Below, piece after piece: positions 27,506-35,512 of a stretch of 64,000 nucleotides of DNA. Every line of letters begins with the position of its first letter. Positions within the stretch are counted from its first letter, which is position 1. Below the pieces are notes generated by a model. It ran no database searches. It saw nothing but the letters and a program-made list of their open reading frames with translations, and had not been told where the DNA came from. The DNA is from Bacteroidota bacterium. Its GTDB lineage: Bacteria; Bacteroidota; Bacteroidia; B-17B0; Aurantibacillaceae. Location: the NCBI GenBank assembly GCA_016702705.1, contig JADJDM010000010.1:62001-126000 (forward strand). The letters are read 5' to 3'. The translations under genes were made by a program, and so were the position numbers.

Positions 27506-27984
27506 ATGGCAAACACATACACGCAATTATACATACATCTTGTTTTCGCTGTAAAACACAGAAACGCTTTGATAAAAAAAGAGTGGAGTTCTGATTTTGA
27601 AAAGTACATTACAGGTATTGTTCAAAATCACAAACACAAATTGTTGGCGATAAAAACAATGCCCGACCATATTCATATTTTTATTGGTTATAATGTAAAT
27701 CATCTAATTCCAGATTTGGTTGAAAACATTAAGACTTCGAGCAACGAGTGGGTTAAAACCAACAAGGTATCTAATTATAAATTTGAGTGGCAAAAAGGAT
27801 ATGGAGCATTTTCACATTCGAGAGCTCAGTTGGATACCGTTGTAAATTACATTTTAAATCAAGAAGAGCATCACAAGAAAAATCGTTTAGAGATGAGTAT
27901 TTGGAAATTCTTCGCAAAAATGATGTTGAATTTAAAAACGAATATGTTTTTGAGTTTTTCGATAGAGATGGTAATTGGGAGTAG
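27506..27984 (+). pseudogene. REP-associated tyrosine transposase (RAYT, IS200-like; single frameshift)
   Basis: Y1/HUH transposase of the IS200/RAYT type. The HUH motif is MPDHIHIFIGYN (about residues 52-63) and the catalytic Tyr is in VVNYILNQEEHHKK near residue 115. Adding one A to the five-A run at 27878-27882 restores KKKSFRDEYLEILRKNDVEF and a stop at 27982-27984, 159 aa, the usual length. No terminal IS repeats are seen. Instead four REP hairpins follow directly downstream, as expected of a domesticated REP-mobilising transposase. Confidence 0.82.
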
Positions 27985-27985
27985 T

Positions 27986-28170
27986 AGTAGGTTTCGGTGC
28001 GCTGCACCTTATTATTTATCGGGATTAGACTTTTTACAAAGGTTGCGCGGCGCTGCCGCTAAGGATTCAACTATACTTCAAACAAATACAAAACAGCTGC
28101 AGAGCAGCAAAAGATTTGTAATGCCCAGTGCCCCTCAAAATATAGGTGCAGAGCACCGCAACCTTGTTGG
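27986..28170. repeat. Cluster of four REP hairpins next to the RAYT gene
   Basis: Four short hairpins with 5-bp stems and 3-nt loops: GGTGC-GCT-GCACC at 27996-28008, GCGGC-GCT-GCCGC at 28047-28059, GCTGC-AGA-GCAGC at 28096-28108 and GGTGC-AGA-GCACC at 28145-28157. The first two are inverted relative to the last two. In hairpin orientation each is followed by an A/C-rich tail ending near TTTGTA. This is BIME-like organisation. Confidence 0.75.
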
Positions 28171-28245
28171 AATCGAAATTATCACATGCAATGCTAACGT
28201 GCAATGCCAGCGCTATATTTCCGCGCTAACCAGAAACAAACAAAC

Positions 28246-28263
28246 ATTATCAAATTTTCAAAT
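28246..28263. repeat. Right copy of the 18-bp direct repeat
   Basis: Identical to 26203-26220. It lies between the REP cluster and the 3' end of the sigma-operon membrane protein gene. Confidence 0.55.
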
Positions 28264-28294
28264 TAGCCAATTTTCAAATCAGCAACTTACTTCT

Positions 28295-29320
28295 TCATCT
28301 CCCCAGCCTAGCAGCTGCATCATTAGCATAAAAACCTTTTTCTCATTAATTTTAATTAATAAAGAAATAGCTTGTTGGGTTTCGCCTAGTTTGGCATAAC
28401 TTAAAGCGCGGTACCACTCTGCCTCTTGTTGAAAAACATTGTTCTTGCTTTTTAAAACCATATTCAAACGCTCAATTGCTACCGATGGTTTGCCTGTGTA
28501 GTAATTGCTGGTAAAGGGCAGAGTAAAACAATGCGTTTACATCTGTGCTATTGTATCCAATTAATTCTTCAAACAAGGCGTCTGCTTTTTTGTATTGAGC
28601 TTTATTAAAACGCTTTAAGGCATCTTTTAATAATTGATCCATGGTGTAAGGAAGCAATGAACTCTTTTCGCTTTTTGCTTGTAGGTAAGAATTTACGTTT
28701 TCATACTCTGCACCTAAACCATTACGCACAATAGTAAAAGAACGTTGATGTTTAAAGTACAAAGTTTGATATTCAGTAATTTTTAAATCGTAAATATAAA
28801 TGTAACCTGCATTGGGCAATAAACTCAAATAGGTTTCGGTTACCGGTGTTTTAATAGTTGTATCAACAAAAGGAACATCTCTAATTGCCATGTCTTCCAT
28901 ACTCATGTTATTCATAAAATGAGTACCGCTGTTTTCTTGTGTAAAATGTTGCTTGCGAATTTCTTTGTTAGTGGTAATAGCAGTATCGTTGCTCACTAGC
29001 TCACTCACAATGGTATCAATGGTATTGGCAGCAGCTAAAATATCTTTTTTAAGCGGGGCAGCTTCGTTAGGACTAACACCAATTTGTATAATTTCATTTT
29101 TATTAAACAACACCACACCCAACACCAAAGTAAATCCAATAACTAATACCGAAACAAAAATATTATTTCCCTTGCTCTTTGGCTTTGCCCCGCCTTGCTG
29201 CACACGGGCATCAATCCTCGAGAAAATATCATCCACATCGGCCTGATTAATTTTTTCTTCGCCCAGCGATGCTAGGTGGTCGAAAAAATCTGCATCATTA
29301 TATTTAATTTCCTTTTTCAT
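28295..29320 (-). pseudogene. Membrane protein partner of ECF sigma factor, TPR C-terminus (two compensating frameshifts)
   Basis: About 341 aa. A cytoplasmic N-terminus (DADFFDHLASLGEEKINQAD), one transmembrane helix at about residues 52-70 (FVSVLVIGFTLVLGVVLF), a periplasmic linker and a C-terminal tetratricopeptide-like region (FNKAQYKKADALFEELIG, EAEWYRALSYAKLGETQQAI). Frames change near 28505 (one extra base) and near 28321 (one missing G), after which it ends AAARLGR at 28295. Coupled to the sigma gene by an ATGA overlap, it is the likely anti-sigma or signalling partner, although no zinc anti-sigma motif is visible. Confidence 0.65.
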
Positions 29321-29928
29321 TTTGCGTGGGGATTAACTGTCATTTTTTGTTTTTCCAAAATCAACAACTTTAAATTGCGCTTGCCGTTTTGTATATAACT
29401 CTTCACTTCTAAACTGCTGTAACCTGTTATGCTCTCTATTTGCTGATAGGATTTATTTTGCAAGTAAAACAAGTCGATACACTTACGTTGCCCTTCTTTC
29501 AAATCATTCAAGGATTCCTTCAATAATTTCTCATTCAACTCTGCATCCTTAATTTTTTCTAAAGCCAGTTCGGTTTCTTCACTTTGCATCGTGTACTCGT
29601 GTTCCTGATAATCGTTTAAGCGTTTCTTATCTGTTTTTTGTTTGCGAATAACAGAGATGCAATAATTACGAACCACAAAACTTAACCAGCCTTTAAAGTT
29701 GTCTACTTCCCTACTCTTCAGCTCCACAATCAGCTTATCAAAAATTTGCATTACATGATCTTTGGTTTCGTTCTTATCGTTAAAATAATAAACACAGGCG
29801 CCTAAAATTTGTTTTGCATAACGTTTATATAATTCACCAATAAAAACTAAATCGCCCGTTTGCCTGTATTGCAGCAACAATACCGAATCTTCAGCAGCAT
29901 TTATTTTTGATTTATCAGTAGAGAACAT
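29317..29928 (-). CDS. ECF-type RNA polymerase sigma factor
   Basis: A 203-aa sigma-70-family factor of group IV. Region 2 runs about residues 30-100 (VFIGELYKRYAKQILGACVY, NFKGWLSFVVRNYCISVIRK). Region 4 covers about 140-195 with LKEGQRKCIDLFYLQNKSYQ and a helix-turn-helix ending in VKSYIQNGKRNLKLLI. Its stop overlaps the start of the membrane-protein gene, the usual sigma/anti-sigma pairing. It is clearly paralogous to the factor at 41069, sharing QNGKRNLK and the YKRY segment. The signal it senses is unknown. Confidence 0.85.
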   Translation of the reverse strand: MFSTDKSKINAAEDSVLLLQYRQTGDLVFIGELYKRYAKQILGACVYYFNDKNETKDHVMQIFDKLIVELKSREVDNFKGWLSFVVRNYCISVIRKQKTDKKRLNDYQEHEYTMQSEETELALEKIKDAELNEKLLKESLNDLKEGQRKCIDLFYLQNKSYQQIESITGYSSLEVKSYIQNGKRNLKLLILEKQKMTVNPHAK

Positions 29929-30099
29929 AAACCTGATTTAGTAATAAGACGCAAGGTACTGCAAATTCCATAATTTTTTAAAGGGTTGGGAATTAGTTTG
30001 TTAAGTTGATTAGTTTATTTGGTTTGGAGTTTATAGTTTCGGGTTTGTAATTGGGGTCGGTTTGGAAATTTCGTTGTTAAACTCCACGCACTTTCTTCC

Positions 30100-30186
30100 C
30101 GAATTCTCGGACGCTCGAAATGACTGGCGCGCACCACATGTCACTTCAAATAACAACGAATGTCAGTTCGAGCGCTAGTCGAGAAT
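30100..30186. repeat. Imperfect inverted repeat between ftsX and the sigma gene
   Basis: ATTCTCGGACGCTCGAAATGAC on the left pairs imperfectly with GTCAGTTCGAGCGCTAGTCG further right (to about 30186). It resembles dispersed palindromes common in Bacteroidota intergenic DNA. The 284-nt gap 29929-30212 holds nothing else I can identify. Confidence 0.45.
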
Positions 30187-30212
30187 GGACATTAACGAGA
30201 TGCTAAATAAAC

Positions 30213-31080
30213 CTAGAAATACAAATCCTCTGCTTTCAATCGCAAGTAACGACGAACAGATAATGCAGAACTTAATCCTGAAATTAAAATACCGATTACG
30301 ATAACGATACCGAATAACATTAATAGCCAATTTTCATCTTGAACAATTAATAATTCAGGTATGTAACGTGTTGCAATAAAAATGAAGGTTCCTAATAAAG
30401 TCATTGCTAACACTGCAGCTATTACACCATTTATTATTCCTTTAATTATAAATGGCTTCCTAATAAAGCCTTGAGTTGCACCCACTAGATACATGGTTCT
30501 AATTAAAAACGTTTTGAATAAATAGATAAACGAATTGTATTATTAATTAATCCAACGGAAATAATAACTAAAAGCATTGTAAAGAATGATACTCCATAAC
30601 TAAGTCTCTTTTCTGTTGAATTAATATTCTCAATTAAAACTTTCTGATAAACAACTTCCTTTACAATTCGATTAGAACTAATTTCCTTTTCAATCCAAGC
30701 AACACTGTCGGCATTAGCATAATTAGATTTTAATTTAACGTTAACGGAATTTGGTAATGGATTATAACCTAAAAAGCAACGAAATCATCGCCAGTTTCTT
30801 GTTTCATCTCTTCTGCAGCTTCTTCTTTTGATTTATAAACGGCACTTTTCACATAAATAGCGGCATCCATATCTTTTCTTAATTTCTCAATATCCGATAA
30901 TGAAGCTGTTTCTTTTAAATAAATTTGAAATCCAATATTCTCTTTATAGTAATCCTTTAGCTTTTCAGCATTCAATAAACACCAGGCCAAAAAGGCTAAT
31001 AAAAATAAAACTAAGGTTAAACTAACTATAACAGTTACAGATGATGTTTTGAATTTATTGCTTACAGAATTACTTGCCAC
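30213..31080 (-). pseudogene. ftsX: Cell-division protein FtsX (two homopolymer frameshifts)
   Basis: Membrane subunit of the FtsEX complex that couples cytokinesis to septal cell-wall hydrolysis. The N-terminal cytoplasmic segment and first helix (VTVIVSLTLVLFLLAFLAWC) are followed by the extracellular domain, then three more helices with the conserved NNTIRLSIYSKRFLIRTMYL and LVGATQGFIRKPF core. Two frames are needed: adding one base to each five-A run at 30505-30509 and 30771-30775 gives exactly 290 codons. Because FtsX is normally important, these look like sequence errors. ftsE is not adjacent. Confidence 0.85.
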
Positions 31081-31227
31081 GTTACACTAATTTTATTCTA
31101 CTAAAATACAGTAAAGGCCAACGCATGAAAGTTTTGATTAAGCTAAGTATTAACATTTGCCTGTTAAGAATGAATCCCAAATAATACCGAAACAATATTT
31201 ACTTTCGAGGAATCAAAATTTAAGCAA

Positions 31228-32073
31228 ATGACATTACATCCAGTAAACAGCGGAAACTTTAAATTAGATGGCGGCGCTATGTTTGGCGTAGTACCAAAAA
31301 GTATTTGGAACAGAACAAATCCGGCTGACGAAAACAACATGTGCAACTGGGCAATGCGCTGTTTATTAGTGGAAAGCCGTAACCGACTTATACTAATAGA
31401 TAATGGTATTGGTGATAAACAAGACGCTAAGTTTTTCTCTTATTATTTCCTTAACGGAGATGATACCTTAGAGAAAACAGTAAATAAAGCAGGCTTTTCA
31501 TTTGATGATATTACCGATGTGTTTTTAACTCACTTACATTTCGATCATTGCGGTGGAAGTATTAAGTATGCAGATAGCAGCAGAACAAAACTCACAACCA
31601 CATTTAAAAACGCAACCTATTGGAGCAATGCACAACACTGGAAATGGGCAACCGAACCAAATCCACGCGAAAAAGCTTCCTTTATGAAGGAAAACATTAT
31701 GCCTATTCAAGAAAGCGGACAATTAAAATTTATTGAAAAAGAAGGTGAGTTTATTCCAGGTATGGACTTGCTGTTCACTTATGGTCACACCGATGCTATG
31801 ATGTTGCCGGTATTAAGCTATAAAGGAAAGAAGATATTATATACTGCAGATTTAATTCCATCTGTTGGTCATTTACCCTTGCCTTATGTGATGGGTTATG
31901 ATGTGAGACCATTGGAAACATTGAAAGAAAAAGAGAGAATCCTAACAAAAGCGGCGCAAGAAGATTGGTTATTGTTTTTTGAGCACGATGCGGTAAACGA
32001 AATGTGTTCCTTAGAAATGACCGAAAAAGGGGCAAGAAGAAAGGAATCTGGAAGCTTTAGTCATTTTTTATAA
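31228..32073 (+). CDS. MBL-fold metallo-hydrolase
   Basis: A 281-aa metallo-beta-lactamase-fold enzyme without a signal peptide. The zinc motif is THLHFDHCGG at about residues 98-107, further ligands are the His in FTYGHTDAM near 190 and the Asp in YTADLIPSVGH near 213, and EHDAV lies near 252. It resembles AHL-lactonase-like or glyoxalase-II-like members with an N-terminal FKLDGGAMFG. The substrate cannot be assigned. It stands alone, divergent from ftsX. Confidence 0.8.
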   Translation: MTLHPVNSGNFKLDGGAMFGVVPKSIWNRTNPADENNMCNWAMRCLLVESRNRLILIDNGIGDKQDAKFFSYYFLNGDDTLEKTVNKAGFSFDDITDVFLTHLHFDHCGGSIKYADSSRTKLTTTFKNATYWSNAQHWKWATEPNPREKASFMKENIMPIQESGQLKFIEKEGEFIPGMDLLFTYGHTDAMMLPVLSYKGKKILYTADLIPSVGHLPLPYVMGYDVRPLETLKEKERILTKAAQEDWLLFFEHDAVNEMCSLEMTEKGARRKESGSFSHFL

Positions 32074-32210
32074 TTCTTAAGAGCATCTATAAAACTCACA
32101 TCTCTTCGTTGAACTGCAAAATTTAACCCATCATTTACAAGGGTAAACTCAGGTTTAAATTTTTTGTTCGCCTCAATCTGCGAATTTTATAGCTGCTCTT
32201 GGTTAAAGTA

Positions 32211-32240
32211 TTGATTATTTCTCACAAAAACGTATATTTG
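32211..32240 (+). promoter_or_regulatory. Promoter of the DUF1573-yajC unit
   Basis: TTG at 32211-32213 and TATATTTG at 32233-32240 with a 19-nt spacer fit the Bacteroidota consensus. The ATG is 21 nt further on. Confidence 0.6.
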
Positions 32241-32260
32241 CGCTCCAAAATTTAAGAACA

Positions 32261-32737
32261 ATGAAGAAGATTATTTTATCTGTTTCAACAGCAATCTTGT
32301 TAGCTGCTTGTGGTAGTGATGATAGTAAAATTACAACCGATGACATTAACATTAGTGCTTCTGCTAATGGAACTCAAAATGCAGGTAGTTTACCTGTTAT
32401 CCAGTTTGAAGAAGAAACGCATGATTTCGGAAAAATTACTCAAGGTGAGAAAGTATCTTTCAGTTTTAAATTTAAGAACACAGGGAAATCTAATTTATTG
32501 ATTTCATCTGCTCAAGCAAGCTGTGGATGTACAGTTCCTAAACCACCAAAAGATCCATTAGCGCCAGGAGCAACAGATAAAATTGATGTTACTTTTGATA
32601 GCAATGGAAAATCTGGAAAGTTTGATAAACAAATTACAGTTATTACAAACTGCGACCCTAACACGAAAGTATTAAAAATTACAGGTGAAATTATTGTACC
32701 TGTGAGCAATGAACCAAATAAAACAACAACAAAATAA
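32261..32737 (+). CDS. DUF1573 lipoprotein
   Basis: A 158-aa lipoprotein (lipobox STAILLAAC, Cys at 17) with one DUF1573 immunoglobulin-like domain: ETHDFGKITQGEKVSFSFKF, NTGKSNLLISSAQASCGCTV, APGATDKIDVTFDSNGK. The CGC pair is the family hallmark. The function of DUF1573 is not established. It is common in Bacteroidota and here precedes yajC by 15 nt, so both are probably on one transcript from the promoter at 32211. Confidence 0.85.
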   Translation: MKKIILSVSTAILLAACGSDDSKITTDDINISASANGTQNAGSLPVIQFEEETHDFGKITQGEKVSFSFKFKNTGKSNLLISSAQASCGCTVPKPPKDPLAPGATDKIDVTFDSNGKSGKFDKQITVITNCDPNTKVLKITGEIIVPVSNEPNKTTTK

Positions 32738-32752
32738 AACAAAACAACAATT

Positions 32753-33079
32753 ATGAATTTTACACTTTTACAAGCAGCAGCTCCAGCAGGAGGAGGATAC
32801 ATGCAAATAGTAATGCTAGTATTAATTATCGTAGTATTTTACTTTTTCATGATTCGCCCTCAAACTAAAAAAGCGAAAGAGGCTAAGAAATTTCAAGAAG
32901 GAGTTAAAAAAGGCGACAAAATCGTTACCATTGGTGGTATCATCGGTAAAATTGCCGAAGTACAAGATACATCTTATACAATTGAAGTTGAAGGTGGAAC
33001 AAGAATTAGAATTTTAAAAACTGCTATTTCTCAAGAAAATTCAGCTGCATTAAATGCTGCTGATGTTCCTAAGGCTTAA
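32753..33079 (+). CDS. yajC: Preprotein translocase accessory subunit YajC
   Basis: A 108-aa single-pass membrane protein that associates with SecDF and the Sec translocon. One N-terminal helix (IVMLVLIIVVFYFFMIRPQ, about residues 20-38) ends in the diagnostic RPQTKKAKE, followed by GVKKGDKIVTIGGIIGKIAE. Length is normal. It is followed by a strong terminator. Confidence 0.92.
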   Translation: MNFTLLQAAAPAGGGYMQIVMLVLIIVVFYFFMIRPQTKKAKEAKKFQEGVKKGDKIVTIGGIIGKIAEVQDTSYTIEVEGGTRIRILKTAISQENSAALNAADVPKA

Positions 33080-33096
33080 TAAGTATTTTAATTATT

Positions 33097-33131
33097 AAAA
33101 AAGCCTCATCGATAATGATGAGGCTTTTTTT
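33097..33131. terminator. Bidirectional terminator between yajC and the convergent lipoprotein gene
   Basis: AAGCCTCATC (33101-33110) pairs with GATGAGGCTT (33117-33126), flanked by A- and T-runs on both sides. Confidence 0.85.
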
Positions 33132-33585
33132 ATGCTGTTTTTTTTGGATGAACCAATTTACAATTTAGCTGAATCGAAATCTTCCCGTTATTATTAAATG
33201 TTCCTAGGGTTCCGTCATCATAAATAACATACCATTCGTCAAACTTAACGTCGGCAACAATGAATTCTTCAGCTTTGTTATTTATTTTTTTGTCAATGTA
33301 TTTTCCATCAGGATAAACCCAACGTACCATATCCTGTTTGCCAATTTTATATAGTACAATGGCTCTATTAGCATTAGGAGTTACATCCTTCCATCTTCCA
33401 ATAATTTCTGCGCCAGCTGTATCGGCAGTTGCCCCGTTTATGATTTCATCAGCAGTTTTTTCTACCTTAACTTCAGTTTGTACTACAACTGTTGTATCGG
33501 CAGCAGGAACTTTTTCTTGCTCCGCTGTTTCATTAGCACAAGCAAACAAAAGCAAGGCTGGGAATAATAGGATTATCTTTTTCAT
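33130..33585 (-). CDS. Hypothetical lipoprotein
   Basis: A 151-aa protein with a lipoprotein signal (LLFPALLLFAC, Cys at 16), a Glu/Ala/Thr/Val-rich linker, then a compact beta-rich C-terminal domain (GAEIIGRWKDVTPNANRAIV, VRWVYPDGKYIDKKINN). No named family recognised. It converges on yajC across a shared terminator and lies downstream of icd on the same strand, separated by another hairpin. Confidence 0.65.
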   Translation of the reverse strand: MKKIILLFPALLLFACANETAEQEKVPAADTTVVVQTEVKVEKTADEIINGATADTAGAEIIGRWKDVTPNANRAIVLYKIGKQDMVRWVYPDGKYIDKKINNKAEEFIVADVKFDEWYVIYDDGTLGTFNNNGKISIQLNCKLVHPKKTA

Positions 33586-33620
33586 AGATTAAATGTAGTT
33601 TAATTTTTTAGTTCAACAAA

Positions 33621-33650
33621 AAACTCCGTTACAATTAAGTAACGGAGTTT
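33621..33650 (-). terminator. Terminator of icd
   Basis: AAACTCCGTTAC (33621-33632) pairs perfectly with GTAACGGAGTTT (33639-33650) around a 6-nt loop, 22 nt after the icd stop codon. Confidence 0.85.
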
Positions 33651-33671
33651 AGTATTAATGTAATCAGAAAA

Positions 33672-34901
33672 TTACTTTCCTAATTTCTTCTTTAAATTCT
33701 CATCTAAAGCAGCTAAGAAATCTTCAGTGTTTAAGTAATGTTTACCTAACTCAACTTTGTTTCCGTGAACACAAACAGCTAAGTCTTTTGTCATTTTACC
33801 ACTTTCAATGGTTTCAACACAAACTTGCTCTAAAGCGTGACAGAAATTGATTAACTCTTGGTTACCATCTAATTTACCACGGAACTCTAGACCTCTTGTC
33901 CACGCAAAAATAGATGCTACTGGATTAGTTGAAGTAGATTTACCAGCTTGGTGATCGCGGAAATGACGAGTTACAGTACCATGAGCAGCTTCAGCTTCCA
34001 TAATTTTTCCATCAGGAGTAATTAACACAGAAGTCATTAAACCTAATGATCCAAATCCTTGAGCAACGCTGTCAGATTGAACATCACCATCATAATTTTT
34101 ACAAGCCCAAACAAAGTTACCGTTCCACTTTAATGCAGAAGCAACCATGTCATCAATTAAACGATGTTCGTAAACAATACCAGCAGCTTCAAATTTAGCT
34201 TTGTAATCTGCTTGATAAATTTCTTCAAAAATATCTTTAAAGAAACCATCGTATTTTTTAAGGATAGTATTTTTTGTAGATAAATACAAAGGCCATTTTT
34301 TGTTTAATGCAACATTAAAACAAGAGTGAGCAAATCCACGGATAGACTCCTCTACATTGTACATTCCCATTGCAACACCTGCACCTTTAAATTGATAAAT
34401 TTCGTGCTCAATTACTTTTCCATCTTCACCTTCAAACTTCATTGTTAACTTACCTTTTCCAGGCACAACGAAATCAGTAGCCTTGTATTGATCACCAAAT
34501 GCATGACGTCCAACGATGATTGGAGCTGTCCAGTTAGTAACTAAACGAGGTACATTTGCACAAACGATTGGCTCACGAAAAACAGTTCCATCCAAAATAT
34601 TACGTATAGTACCATTTGGTGATTTCCACATTTGTTTTAAGTTGAATTCTTTTACACGCGCCTCATCAGGAGTAATAGTAGCACACTTAATACCAACACC
34701 ATATTTCTTAATTGCTTCAGCAGCATCAATAGTAACTTGGTCATTAGTAGCATCACGATGCTCCATTCCTAAGTCGTAGTATTTAATATCCACATCTAAA
34801 TATGGAACGATTAATTTGTCTTTAATAAATTTCCAAATGATTCGGGTCATTTCATCTCCGTCTAATTCTACAACGGGATTTGCTACTTTAATTTTGCTCA
34901 T
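33672..34901 (-). CDS. icd: NADP-dependent isocitrate dehydrogenase
   Basis: Oxidative decarboxylation of isocitrate to 2-oxoglutarate in the TCA cycle. At 409 aa it is the eukaryote-like, monomer-type subfamily of homodimeric IDH common in Bacteroidota, not the E. coli type. Signatures: NPVVELDGDEMTRIIWKFIK at the N-terminus, the substrate-binding SPNGTIRNILDGTVFREPI near residue 95, and the metal/NADP region EAAHGTVTRHFRDHQAG near 308. Single gene with its own terminator. Confidence 0.95.
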   Translation of the reverse strand: MSKIKVANPVVELDGDEMTRIIWKFIKDKLIVPYLDVDIKYYDLGMEHRDATNDQVTIDAAEAIKKYGVGIKCATITPDEARVKEFNLKQMWKSPNGTIRNILDGTVFREPIVCANVPRLVTNWTAPIIVGRHAFGDQYKATDFVVPGKGKLTMKFEGEDGKVIEHEIYQFKGAGVAMGMYNVEESIRGFAHSCFNVALNKKWPLYLSTKNTILKKYDGFFKDIFEEIYQADYKAKFEAAGIVYEHRLIDDMVASALKWNGNFVWACKNYDGDVQSDSVAQGFGSLGLMTSVLITPDGKIMEAEAAHGTVTRHFRDHQAGKSTSTNPVASIFAWTRGLEFRGKLDGNQELINFCHALEQVCVETIESGKMTKDLAVCVHGNKVELGKHYLNTEDFLAALDENLKKKLGK

Positions 34902-35065
34902 AATATATGTTAATTGGATTTCTAAATTTTAAGTTTCAAATATAATTTTTTTTGTTAAACATTACTAGAAATACGGGTAAATTGTGGAAAAATTGATTTA
35001 TTTAGACAAATTACAAATTCAAGCCAATTTGAACCAAATCACTTGTTTTAGCTTAACTTCGCATC

Positions 35066-35452
35066 GTGAAAAAAGCGCTAATAATTTTAATTTTCTTCTC
35101 TTTCTTGTTCTCTGCAACAGAATTAAAGGAATTTTTGAAATTATCTGACCTTGTTGAACACTACGAGGAGCATAAAAAAGACAATAAAAACATCTCATTT
35201 GCAGGTTTCCTTTGGATGCATTATAGTACCACAAGCGACCACGATAACGACACCGAAAAAGACAATAAACTCCCATTTAAAAAACACGACCATTGTTTTG
35301 TAGCTGATAATACATTCTCTATTCATAAAAACAGTTCATTCACTTTTCAATCGCCTGAGCAAATAGTGAGCGCTTCATTTAATGCGCATCAATCTTTATT
35401 CCTTCAGGTATTTCAAACAACATTTGGCAGCCGCCTAAGCTTTCTTAATTAA
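35066..35452 (+). CDS. Small exported His/Asp-rich protein leading the metal efflux operon
   Basis: A 128-aa protein starting at GTG with a signal-like hydrophobic N-terminus (ALIILIFFSFLFSATEL). The mature part is rich in His and acidic residues (HYEEHKKDNKN, MHYSTTSDHDNDTEK, KKHDHCF), plausible metal-contacting groups. Similar short proteins often precede CzcA/CusA operons in Bacteroidota. A periplasmic metal sensor or chaperone role is inference. It lies 60 nt before the RND pump gene on the same strand. Confidence 0.6.
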   Translation: MKKALIILIFFSFLFSATELKEFLKLSDLVEHYEEHKKDNKNISFAGFLWMHYSTTSDHDNDTEKDNKLPFKKHDHCFVADNTFSIHKNSSFTFQSPEQIVSASFNAHQSLFLQVFQTTFGSRLSFLN

Positions 35453-35512
35453 ATTTTAATTCAACTGTTAAGCATAAGCTTCAACAGCATGTATCATTAT
35501 TAATTAAGAAAT

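Noticed and set aside
28007..28399. C-terminal extension of the RAYT frame past 27984
   Set aside because: After the homopolymer break the frame runs through the REP hairpins and low-complexity DNA; the corrected frame stops at 27984.
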